Part shown: positions 1 to 6,771 of the stretch, piece after piece
Layout: the number at the start of each line of letters is the position of its first letter
How positions within the stretch are numbered: the first letter of the stretch is position 1
Origin: Zetaproteobacteria bacterium
Lineage (GTDB): Bacteria; Pseudomonadota; Zetaproteobacteria; Mariprofundales; Mariprofundaceae
Assembly (NCBI GenBank): GCA_021545665.1
Contig: JAJRTX010000018.1
Coordinates: 1 to 22,878, forward strand
Direction of reading: 5' to 3'
DNA: 22,878 nt
The notes under the pieces: generated by a model
The model's input: the letters and a program-made list of their open reading frames with translations, nothing else
Databases searched by the model: none
Told to the model about the DNA's origin: nothing
Made by a program: the position numbers and the translations under genes

Positions 1-47
1 ACTCCTGTTTTTACCTCCAACTAAATCAATAGTTGGGGATGATACAG

Positions 48-106
48 GGGGGTCAAAATTGGACGCTGATTTGCCCCTCTAGGGGGTCAATTTTGCACGC
101 TGAATA
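48..106. repeat. Two tandem IS21-like terminal repeats
   Basis: Two copies of a 25-bp unit sit 34 bp apart (48-72 and 82-106). They agree at 20 of 25 positions and share GGGGGTCAA and ACGCTGA blocks. IS21-family elements carry several such transposase-binding repeats at each end, and similar GGGGGTCAA...ACGCTGA blocks are familiar to me next to istB. No istA or istB coding sequence is visible to the right, so if this is an IS end the element would lie to the left, outside the window. The family assignment comes from memory of the motif, not from a search. Confidence 0.42.
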
Positions 107-111
107 ACAAG

Positions 112-345
112 CGGCGGCCTGAATGGACACAGGCGGCAGCAGTTGGCAGTAAAATGTTTGTATCGCAGATAAAGCAGAAAATGGGAATCGACTTACGAGG
201 AAGAATGGTCAAGCAAGTCAAGAATGGCCACATATTGCGTGAGCCTGAATCCTCTTACAGCGTTCATTTGGGTGTGGAAAAGGTGGCTTTAAGCCATGAA
301 AATACAGTATTTTTTGATGAAAGTGATGAATTATCAATAAGTTAG
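112..345 (+). pseudogene. C-terminal remnant of a REP-associated (Y1/RAYT-like) transposase
   Basis: The reading frame is open from about position 70 without a start codon and ends at 345; the first ATG in frame is at 154. From about 115 it reads like the tail of the Y1_Tnp/REP-associated tyrosine transposase proteins: PEWTQAAAVGS, then FVSQIKQKMG, RGR, LREP..SY and a final ENTVFFDE block. This matches the pattern W.....VGS..FV......G...GR....LRE...Y......N..F that I remember for such tails. The catalytic HUH and tyrosine domain is absent. The remnant begins directly after the IS21-like repeats, as if an insertion had cut the gene. If the family call is wrong, it is an unassigned 63-residue reading frame. 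Confidence 0.5.
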
Positions 346-348
346 CTT

Positions 349-440
349 GGTCCGACCCCGAATGCCGCCCCGAATGCCGCCGGAATGCCGCCGAATGCCT
401 AGCTCCGACCCCGAATGACCAATGACCCGAATGACAATGC
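349..440. repeat. Degenerate short-repeat patch (GAATGCCGCC / TCCGACCCCGAATG)
   Basis: TCCGACCCCGAATG occurs at 351-364 and again at 404-417. Between and after these copies are four or five shortened variants of CCGAATGCCGCC and CCGAATGACC. The copies differ in length, so this is a decayed cluster and not a regular array. It begins 4 bp after the transposase remnant stops, which is where REP-type repeats or the end of a RAYT unit would be expected. Confidence 0.5.
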
Positions 441-749
441 CTGTTATTTATGGGAAAGCATAACCAGTGACTATGGCATAGCTGCCTCCTTGGCTGAATA
501 AATCGACATATTTGAGCAAAATGCGCTTTACTTTTTTATCCCTTCTCTATCAGTGTTCAGTCCTGATCGGGCAAGCTTCTAAGCATCTGCCTGTTGAAAA
601 AACAGGGCAATACGACTTAAGTATAATTTTTCACGCTTTTTAAAATAGAGATGTTCAGTTTATTTTAAGCTTTGCTTGTTAACTTACCTCCCGCCCTGTT
701 CATGGCAGGTTAACTCAATACAAATAATCCTACAGGCGGATATAATAAT
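441..749. other. Non-coding leader region before the flavoprotein gene
   Basis: No convincing gene is visible here. The stretch is AT-rich. It contains a perfect TATAAT at 622-627 and a small hairpin (CCTG 695-698 with CAGG 706-709, flanked by GTTAAC at 678-683 and 709-714). The region probably supplies the promoter and 5' leader of the two-gene unit that starts at 750. Confidence 0.4.
599..627 (+). promoter_or_regulatory. Candidate sigma70 promoter for the flavoprotein-radical SAM pair
   Basis: A perfect TATAAT lies at 622-627. With a 17-nt spacer the -35 hexamer would be AAAACA (599-604), which matches TTGACA at only three of six positions; the better TTGAAA at 594-599 is 22 nt away. Transcription would begin about 115 nt upstream of the first gene. 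The -10 is strong but the -35 is weak, so an activator may be needed or the match may be chance. Confidence 0.3.
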
Positions 750-1247
750 ATGGGAAACGACTCCTATTTTCATGATGGTGAACTGGAAGCTCAGAAGAAA
801 TGGGACACAACTCAAATCTGGGATAAGGAACGCCGCGAAAAATTGTTATGGAATGAAATCCCCGAGCCTCTGTTTGAGCGCCTGGAGGGCGCTCCATTTT
901 TCTTTCTGGCCACCAGCAATGATAAGGGTGAATGCGATTGTTCATTTAAAGGTGGTGGCCCCGGCCTTATTCGCATCATAAACAGCAAGCATTTTGCTTT
1001 TCCGGACTACAAGGGAAATGGCGCTTTTATGAGTATTGGCAATATCCTGCAAAATCCGCATGTCGGCTGCCTGTTCATCGACTTTTCAAATGGTGAACGA
1101 TTAAGAGTGAATGGTAAGGCGAGCATCCATGATGCAGGAGAAATTAAAGATTTATTCCCTGATTATCCGCGTGTCATTCTGGTCGAAATAGATCAGGTTG
1201 TTCCCAATTGCCCTGCTCATATCCCAAAGTTAATCCCCGCAACTTAA
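750..1247 (+). CDS. Pyridoxamine 5'-phosphate oxidase-like FMN-binding protein
   Basis: The 165-residue protein has the split-barrel flavin-binding pattern of the PNPOx-like superfamily. The key stretch is PFFFLATSNDKGECDCSFKG (about residues 49-68), followed by GNGAFMSIGNILQNPHVGCLFIDF, which resembles the FMN-contacting N-x(n)-NPHVGLLF segment of this family. It ends soon after LVEIDQVVPNCPAHIPK, a segment typical of the PNPOx-like subgroup that is not true PdxH. It is soluble, with no signal peptide. An AGGCGG at 734-739 is an acceptable ribosome binding site, 10 nt before the ATG. The stop is 4 nt from the next start, so the gene is probably co-translated with the radical SAM gene. The substrate is unknown; vitamin B6 oxidation is unlikely because the full PdxH motifs are missing. 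Confidence 0.8.
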   Translation: MGNDSYFHDGELEAQKKWDTTQIWDKERREKLLWNEIPEPLFERLEGAPFFFLATSNDKGECDCSFKGGGPGLIRIINSKHFAFPDYKGNGAFMSIGNILQNPHVGCLFIDFSNGERLRVNGKASIHDAGEIKDLFPDYPRVILVEIDQVVPNCPAHIPKLIPAT

Positions 1248-1251
1248 ACAC

Positions 1252-2199
1252 ATGATGAAGCCATACAGAATTGCCGTCAACTTTGAATGGACAAGCAAAT
1301 GTAATGCTCGCTGTATTATGTGCCCACAGAATCTAATTGAACATCCACAGCAAATGACTGGCGATATTTTCTATCAGGCACTGGACAGGATTAATAGCGA
1401 TGATGTTTTCCGCACCGTCATAGCAGGGTATGGAGAACCAACGACGCATACGAATTTCATGGAATATGTCAGTGCAATTGGTGAGCATCATGGACGCTTC
1501 GATATGGTCAGTAATGGGCAACAGCTGGATGAAACACGCATCCGGCATTTGGATGGCAGGATAGATCTTCTCATCATATCCTTTTCCAGCATTGACCCGA
1601 ACGTATATGGTCAGGTTCATGTTAATTTAAAGCATGAAAAGGTTAAAGAAAACATAAAACTGGTACGAAAAATATTCAATAAAACGCAGCTTGCAATAAG
1701 CCTCACCCCTGTTGTCGAATGTATTGAAACACTGCCTGAAACAATTAACTGGTTAAAAAAACAGGGGATTGAAACGCTCACCATGTCGCCAACTCTCTAC
1801 AACCGTGCGGGCACCATGACCGATCAGCAGCAATCATCCAGAAAGTTAAGAGCGATTATTAAACAGCATAAACTGCACTCACAGGAACTTGATTTTATTG
1901 CTTCAGTAGCAGACATCATGAAACAAACGTGGAAAAATAAATTTAAATGTGTGCCGAGAAATAGTGATTTATTCATTTCTTCTGCAGGAGATTATTTATA
2001 TTGCTATAATGATATACCGCATAGACATGCAGTGGCTCACATCAATGAAATGAGCATTCGGGATGTATTGGAGAAACGGGAACGTTTGCCTCTCGTATCT
2101 GAGCTATGCAATCAATGTAATATGCTGGACCGTTACAAATTCCGTGAATGCCTCCATGTTACGAAAACCATTATCAGCCAGAAAATGAGCCATCTGTAA
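1252..2199 (+). CDS. Radical SAM protein with SPASM-like cysteine tail
   Basis: The 315-residue protein carries the radical SAM [4Fe-4S] motif CNARCIMC (Cys17, Cys21, Cys24) close to its N-terminus, then GYGEPTTH (the G-E-P/T contact to S-adenosylmethionine) and the barrel strands MVSNG and LIISFSS. The C-terminal quarter holds FKCVP, YLYCYND, ELCNQCNM and FRECLH, giving five cysteines spaced like a SPASM or twitch auxiliary-cluster domain. It starts 4 nt after the PNPOx-like gene. Its last 26 nt overlap the opposite-strand pgl gene tail to tail. The sequence is more AT-rich than the flanking sugar genes, which together with the mobile debris upstream suggests acquisition. No precursor peptide, sulfatase or other known SPASM substrate is adjacent, so the substrate is unknown. 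Confidence 0.85.
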   Translation: MMKPYRIAVNFEWTSKCNARCIMCPQNLIEHPQQMTGDIFYQALDRINSDDVFRTVIAGYGEPTTHTNFMEYVSAIGEHHGRFDMVSNGQQLDETRIRHLDGRIDLLIISFSSIDPNVYGQVHVNLKHEKVKENIKLVRKIFNKTQLAISLTPVVECIETLPETINWLKKQGIETLTMSPTLYNRAGTMTDQQQSSRKLRAIIKQHKLHSQELDFIASVADIMKQTWKNKFKCVPRNSDLFISSAGDYLYCYNDIPHRHAVAHINEMSIRDVLEKRERLPLVSELCNQCNMLDRYKFRECLHVTKTIISQKMSHL

Positions 2200-2911
2200 A
2201 ACTCATGAACGGCGGTTGACCTCCCTGCTTTGACTCATTGCCAAGCTGGAATTTCTTTGCTGCTTTGTCGACAAACCATATTGCCTCACCAATCAAGGCG
2301 GCGGGTAGTGGCTCACCTGCCAAAATGCGGGCGAGTGGATCACATTTACCGGAACCAGCTGCCAACACGATGCGTTCTCCCGCCTGTCTGATCGTATTCA
2401 GGCTCAGCGATACCCGTTGCGACGGTGGTTTTGGGGCCTCGAAAACCGGTACTGCTGCTGTATCAAGCTCCAGTGCAATATTGCCGGGAAAGAGGCTGGC
2501 TGTATGCCCGTCCTCACCAAGCCCTAGCAGCACAATGTCGAGCTGTTCAATAGTTCCCAACTGATCGGAATATAAACGAGCCGCAGCCTCCGGCCCCATC
2601 TCGGCAGGAATCGCATGCAGTTGTGCGTCTGCCAGCGGCACATGTTGCAGCAGAGCCAACCTTGCCATGGTGTCATTACGCTCGGCATGGCCAGTTGGCA
2701 GGCAGCGCTCATCTCCGAACCATATATGTAATCTCGACCAATCGATGGCCAGATCACGCATCAGCAGGTAGGTCGATTGCGGTGTGCCACCACCAGCCAG
2801 AGCAAGGTGGCAGCTGCCGCACTCCGCGATCACCGCTGTAATTCGCGTGGCAATAAAACTGGCTACCGTATAAGCCAGTGCCTGCGGATCAGGAAATTGG
2901 CGTATATCCAT
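2174..2911 (-). CDS. pgl: 6-phosphogluconolactonase
   Basis: This enzyme hydrolyses 6-phosphogluconolactone, the second step of the oxidative pentose phosphate pathway. The family motifs are clear: LALAGGGTPQSTYLLM (sugar-phosphate loop), IWFGDERCLP, and LGLGEDGHTASLFP with the catalytic-site histidine. I chose the ATG at 2911 (product MDIRQFPDPQ..., 245 residues), which fits the usual N-terminus and overlaps the end of zwf by 23 nt. An in-frame GTG at 2950 would add 13 residues. It has GGAGGG just upstream, but only 2 nt away, so that start cannot be excluded. The gene is last in gnd-zwf-pgl, and its 3' end overlaps the convergent radical SAM gene. Confidence 0.93.
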   Translation of the reverse strand: MDIRQFPDPQALAYTVASFIATRITAVIAECGSCHLALAGGGTPQSTYLLMRDLAIDWSRLHIWFGDERCLPTGHAERNDTMARLALLQHVPLADAQLHAIPAEMGPEAAARLYSDQLGTIEQLDIVLLGLGEDGHTASLFPGNIALELDTAAVPVFEAPKPPSQRVSLSLNTIRQAGERIVLAAGSGKCDPLARILAGEPLPAALIGEAIWFVDKAAKKFQLGNESKQGGQPPFMSFTDGSFSG

Positions 2912-4403
2912 GCTGGCGACCAGTAGAGAGATCACGCCAACAACCGACACATCCCTCCATTATATTTTCCATCCCCGGTATATCCCAGCTGCCCGCTTCA
3001 TAAAAGCGGATACCGGAGCGTTTTTTCCATTCACGCATCACTGGTGCCACAATGCGCCATGACTCTTCCACTTCGTCGGCACGCGAGAACAGCGCAGCCT
3101 GTCCGAGCAGGATATCGTGCAACAGCGTTTCGTAGGCTTCAGGCGAATCAGAGCCGGAAACCGCATAAGGTGCATCAAGTGCGAGTGCGCGTAACTGATC
3201 ATTCAGTCCAGGCAGCTTGGCATTGAGCTGGAAGATCATGCCCTCTTCAGGGTGCAGGCGAAACACCAACTCGTTCTGTGGCAGCTGTGTTTGGACATCT
3301 GAAAAGAGATTTTTAGGCGGCTGTTTGAAACGAATGGCAATTTCGGAAACACGGGCTGGCAGACGCTTACCTGTGCGCAACAGGAACGGCACATCCTGCC
3401 AGCGCCAGTTGTCGATATAGAGTTTCAGTGCCGCGAAAGTATCGATGGTCGAGGAGGGATCAACGTTTGGTTCATCGCGGTAGGCCGGGATGCGTTTACC
3501 GTCAATAATTCCGCCTGCATATTGGGCTCGTACGGCAAAACGATCAACCTCATCCGCCGGGATCGGACGTATCGACTTGAGTACTTTCACTTTCTCATCA
3601 CGAACAGCGTCGCCGTCCAGTGAAACCGGAGCCTCCATAGCTACCAGCGTCATGATCTGGATCAGATGACTCTGAATCATGTCCATCAGTGCCCCTGCTT
3701 TTTCGTAATAAGCGGCACGGTACTCCACACCGATATTCTCTGAGACTGAGATCTGTACATGGTCGATATAGTTGCGGTTCCATAATGGCTCAAAGACAGT
3801 ATTGGCAAAACGGAACACCATCAGATTTTGCACCCCCTCCTTACCAAGGTAATGATCAATACGGTAGAGCTGTGACTCTTTCACATATTGGCGAAATGTG
3901 CGGTTGAGTGCACGGGCGGAATCAAAGTCGCTGCCAAACGGTTTTTCAGTCACGATACGACGAAAACCATCGCTCTCATCCAACAACCCGGCTGTATGCA
4001 GGTTGGATACAGCCGCCTCAAACCACTCCGGCGGAATAGCAAGATAAAACAGGCAGTTAATATGGCCATTTGAAACTTTAAGGGTTTGCCGCAAATGCGC
4101 GTACATCGCCGGGTCGGTCAAGTCACCAATGGTTAGATCCAGCATGGAAGAGAAATCCTCCCATCCGTTCTGATCAATCAGGGCATCCGGACGAAATTCC
4201 TGAAGCGACTCCCGCACATAGGCCTGCCACCGGCTACGATCCCAGGTTTGATCACGAATAACGCCAATAATGCGCGAATCCGGCGCAATCAGGTTCCAGC
4301 GGTGCATGCGTGCGAGTGCTGGTAACAGTTTGCGCTTGGACAAGTCACCGGAGGCACCAAATATAACGATATTGCAGGGTTCAGGTTGAGGAACTCCGTT
4401 CAT
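2889..4403 (-). CDS. zwf: Glucose-6-phosphate 1-dehydrogenase
   Basis: This enzyme oxidises glucose 6-phosphate to the lactone, the first committed step of the oxidative pentose phosphate pathway. The 504-residue length is normal for the family. The nucleotide-binding motif GASGDL is at residues 16-21, EKPFG at 153-157, and the active-site signature RIDHYLGKE at 181-189, including the catalytic His184 and Lys188 region. The start overlaps the gnd stop by 4 nt (ATGA) and the 3' end overlaps pgl, so the three genes form one tightly coupled operon. The C-terminal 20 or so residues, in the pgl overlap, look less family-like than the rest. Confidence 0.96.
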   Translation of the reverse strand: MNGVPQPEPCNIVIFGASGDLSKRKLLPALARMHRWNLIAPDSRIIGVIRDQTWDRSRWQAYVRESLQEFRPDALIDQNGWEDFSSMLDLTIGDLTDPAMYAHLRQTLKVSNGHINCLFYLAIPPEWFEAAVSNLHTAGLLDESDGFRRIVTEKPFGSDFDSARALNRTFRQYVKESQLYRIDHYLGKEGVQNLMVFRFANTVFEPLWNRNYIDHVQISVSENIGVEYRAAYYEKAGALMDMIQSHLIQIMTLVAMEAPVSLDGDAVRDEKVKVLKSIRPIPADEVDRFAVRAQYAGGIIDGKRIPAYRDEPNVDPSSTIDTFAALKLYIDNWRWQDVPFLLRTGKRLPARVSEIAIRFKQPPKNLFSDVQTQLPQNELVFRLHPEEGMIFQLNAKLPGLNDQLRALALDAPYAVSGSDSPEAYETLLHDILLGQAALFSRADEVEESWRIVAPVMREWKKRSGIRFYEAGSWDIPGMENIMEGCVGCWRDLSTGRQHGYTPIS

Positions 4404-5320
4404 GATTTCTCCACAGGTTTAATTGGGTGGCCGCCGAAACCGGCACGCATGGCGTTAACGATTTTACCAGCAAAACTGGGATCCTGACGGCTGCTAAAAC
4501 GCATCTGCAGGGCAAGAGTCAGTACTGGCGCAGGGATACCGAGATCGATTGATTCATTTACCGTCCAGCGCCCTTCGCCGGAATCATCCATCCAGTCAGA
4601 AAGAGAGGTCAGATTACCGTCCTTTTCCAGTGCATCTGCCGTCAGATCAAGCAACCATGAACTCACCACGGAACCCTTCTGCCAGACACGGGCAATCTGA
4701 TGCATGTCGAGATTGAGTTCTTTTTTAGCCTGCATCAGATCGAAGCCCTCGGCAAATGATTGCATCATGCCGTACTCAATGCCGTTGTGAACCATCTTGA
4801 CAAAGTGACCCGCACCAACCGGCCCGACATGAGCCCATCCCTTACCATCATTGGCGGCCAGTGTCGTTAAACCCGGCGCAATCAGCGATATAGCATCATG
4901 ACTACCGCCGATCATCAATGAATAGCCGTTCTTCAACCCCCAGACACCCCCGGAGGTGCCGCAATCGGCAAACAGAACACCTCTCTTTTCCAGTTCTGCG
5001 GCACGGCGCTGACTCTCCTTGTAATTGGAATTGCCACCATCGATGATCAGGTCACCGGGCTCAAGCCCGGCCTGCAACAGCCCTTCGATACTGGCATCGA
5101 CCACCTGATGCGGCACCATCAACCAGATCACACGCGGTGCAACAAGCTCTGAAAGCATGGCAGAAAAATCAATGACAGCACTGATTTCATCAAACTCGGC
5201 AGCAAATCCTTTCGCTGTTTTATAGTCAACGTCAAAGGCAACCACCTGATGCCCGTCTGAGGCAAGTCGCCTTGCCATATTGCCGCCCATGCGACCCATT
5301 CCTATCATTGCAAGTTGCAT
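4400..5320 (-). CDS. gnd: 6-phosphogluconate dehydrogenase, short NAD-type
   Basis: This enzyme decarboxylates 6-phosphogluconate to ribulose 5-phosphate. At 306 residues it is the short form (about 300 residues), not the roughly 470-residue form of enteric bacteria. The Rossmann loop IGMGRMGGNMARRL (residues 6-19) is followed by VVAFDVD. An acidic Asp30 stands at the end of the second strand, where NADP enzymes carry Asn-Arg-Thr/Ser, which suggests NAD preference. GGNSNYKES (96-103) contacts the substrate, and HFVKMVHNGIEYG (172-184) holds the catalytic Lys175. A good ribosome binding site (AGGGAG) precedes the ATG. It is the first gene of gnd-zwf-pgl. I use the symbol gnd for the short form as well. 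Confidence 0.94.
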   Translation of the reverse strand: MQLAMIGMGRMGGNMARRLASDGHQVVAFDVDYKTAKGFAAEFDEISAVIDFSAMLSELVAPRVIWLMVPHQVVDASIEGLLQAGLEPGDLIIDGGNSNYKESQRRAAELEKRGVLFADCGTSGGVWGLKNGYSLMIGGSHDAISLIAPGLTTLAANDGKGWAHVGPVGAGHFVKMVHNGIEYGMMQSFAEGFDLMQAKKELNLDMHQIARVWQKGSVVSSWLLDLTADALEKDGNLTSLSDWMDDSGEGRWTVNESIDLGIPAPVLTLALQMRFSSRQDPSFAGKIVNAMRAGFGGHPIKPVEKS

Positions 5321-5626
5321 AATAACTCCCTGTTACATAAATGACTGAAATATCCGGCCATTGATCCCGGACGCTTCATAAGCAGTAGCATGCAAAAAAG
5401 ACCTCTCCCGCAAGGCAGCCCCCAAATGAGAGCATTAAGCATTGCTCCCCCGGGGGTCATTCTCTTGCACATACGAAATTTACCTTATTGTTGTTTATTT
5501 TGATTCATCGAACATCTCTCCTCAAGCCTTGACCGGCCTCATTCTGGATTGCTGCGCTTCAATCAGAAACGTGTTAGCAGGCTCTGAATAAAGGTTGAAT
5601 AAATACAGGAAGTAACCGTAGGAACT
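5321..5626. other. Intergenic region between the gnd and nusB operons
   Basis: No gene is visible. The region should hold the promoter of gnd-zwf-pgl and the end of the rib-nusB transcript, both on the minus strand. I do not see a standard GC stem followed by a T-run after nusB. A perfect 10-bp palindrome CCCCCGGGGG lies at 5447-5456, and TCCGG...CCGGA forms a short 5-bp stem at about 5353-5371. I could not pick out a convincing -35/-10 pair. Confidence 0.4.
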
Positions 5627-6190
5627 TTATTCTTCTGTGTTTTCCAATATATTTTTATCTGTGCTGAATTTCGCATTCTGTGGCTTTTTACCCTGTTTAC
5701 GCCTGCCCTTCTTCAGGGACAAGACTTCAACATCTGACCGGGGCTTCGTGCTCCTGTTACCACCTTTGATCTCTGCCGGGCGGAGTTTTCTGGCCAGGTT
5801 ATCAATCACACCATTAATGAAACCGCGCGGTGACTCACCCGCATAGGCTCGGGTCAGTTCCAGCGCCTCATTGATAATTACACGGTAAGGAATCTCCAGG
5901 CGATTCTGCATTTCCCAGACAGCCAGACGAATAACATTATGCTCAATATGGGCGACGGATCTGAGGCTGCGACCGCGTATGGAACCGGAAACAACTTCAT
6001 CTATAGCATCGACATTTTCGACCACGCCATGTACCAGCTGGCGCAAATAATCCTGATCCTGATCAGCGCGCTCCTCATGTTTCAGACGACTGGCCAGCAG
6101 ACCCGGAATCATGCCTCCGTCCTTTTCACCACTGTGCCATGCATAGAGTACTTCCAGCGCCGATTCACGCGCCTGATGTCGATTGGCCAT
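5627..6190 (-). CDS. nusB: Transcription antitermination factor NusB
   Basis: NusB binds boxA RNA together with NusE (ribosomal protein S10) and prevents premature termination in rRNA operons. The N-terminus MANRHQARESALEVLYAW carries the arginine-rich RNA-binding start typical of the family. The core is recognisable in DAIDEVV, LRSVAHIEHNVIRLAVWEM, IPYRVIINEALELTRAYAGESPRGFINGVIDNLA. The protein is 187 residues, against about 130-160 usually. The excess is a lysine- and arginine-rich tail after about residue 142 that looks disordered. AAGGAG lies 8 nt before the ATG. It is the last gene of the riboflavin operon, a common location, after a 101-nt gap that contains a large stem-loop. Confidence 0.95.
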   Translation of the reverse strand: MANRHQARESALEVLYAWHSGEKDGGMIPGLLASRLKHEERADQDQDYLRQLVHGVVENVDAIDEVVSGSIRGRSLRSVAHIEHNVIRLAVWEMQNRLEIPYRVIINEALELTRAYAGESPRGFINGVIDNLARKLRPAEIKGGNRSTKPRSDVEVLSLKKGRRKQGKKPQNAKFSTDKNILENTEE

Positions 6191-6206
6191 CTAGCGTCTC
6201 CTTGTC

Positions 6207-6276
6207 AAGAGCATGCCATTGACAACGGGACGCACCTTGCTCTGGCTCTCTGGAGTGGCTCTGATGGCATGTTCTT
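6207..6276 (-). promoter_or_regulatory. Long stem-loop just upstream of the nusB ribosome binding site
   Basis: Read on the minus strand, AAGAACATGCCAT (6276-6264) pairs with ATGGCATGCTCTT (6219-6207), giving 12 of 13 base pairs with one A-C mismatch. The intervening 44 nt are rich in GAGCC/GAGC repeats. The base of the stem is 3 nt from AAGGAG, the nusB ribosome binding site. It could act as an RNA processing or stability element or modulate nusB translation. There is no T-run after it, so it is not a standard terminator. Confidence 0.5.
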
Positions 6277-6291
6277 TTACGGGATGGAACA

Positions 6292-6771
6292 TTAAACCTC
6301 CAGCATCTGCAACTGGCGGGCGACTTCAACCGCCGTCAATGCCGCTTCTTCACCTTTATGCCCATGCACCCCACCAATACGTTCCCGCGCCTGTTCAATC
6401 GTATCCACAGTCAGCACACCGTTACCGACACCGACATCACCACGCCGGGCGATGTGACCGATTGCATCCATCGCGCCCTGGCATACATATTCAAAATGCG
6501 CTGTATCACCACGGATGACGCAGCCCAGACAAACGATGGCGTCAAAGCGGCCTGAGTTGGCCATTTTAGCCGCGATAGTGCCAATTTCAAAGGCACCCGG
6601 CACATGCACTATGGTTAAATTCTCATCTCTGCTGCCGTGCTCTTTCAGGGCAGAGAGTGCGCCGATGAACAGTGCCTCAGTAATATCGGCATTAAAACGA
6701 CTGACAATAATGCCAACGCTCAAACCCGAGGCATCGACATTGCCCGTCAGATGCGGGGCATCAAGACTCAT
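6292..6771 (-). CDS. ribH: 6,7-dimethyl-8-ribityllumazine synthase
   Basis: This enzyme condenses 5-amino-6-ribitylaminouracil with 3,4-dihydroxybutanone 4-phosphate to form lumazine, the penultimate step of riboflavin synthesis. The 159-residue length is normal. Hallmarks are IIVSRFNADIT near the N-terminus (substrate-binding phenylalanine), HVPGAFEIG, GCVIRGDTAHFEYV with the catalytic histidine, and NGVLTVDTIEQARERIGG. The start overlaps the ribBA stop by 4 nt (ATGA), implying translational coupling that balances the two enzymes. The family assembles into pentamers or 60-subunit capsids; the sequence alone does not tell which. Confidence 0.97.
   Translation of the reverse strand: MSLDAPHLTGNVDASGLSVGIIVSRFNADITEALFIGALSALKEHGSRDENLTIVHVPGAFEIGTIAAKMANSGRFDAIVCLGCVIRGDTAHFEYVCQGAMDAIGHIARRGDVGVGNGVLTVDTIEQARERIGGVHGHKGEEAALTAVEVARQLQMLEV

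Noticed and set aside
676..981. 101-codon frame overlapping the flavoprotein start
   Set aside because: It overlaps the PNPOx-like gene in another frame, has low-quality composition and no ribosome binding site.
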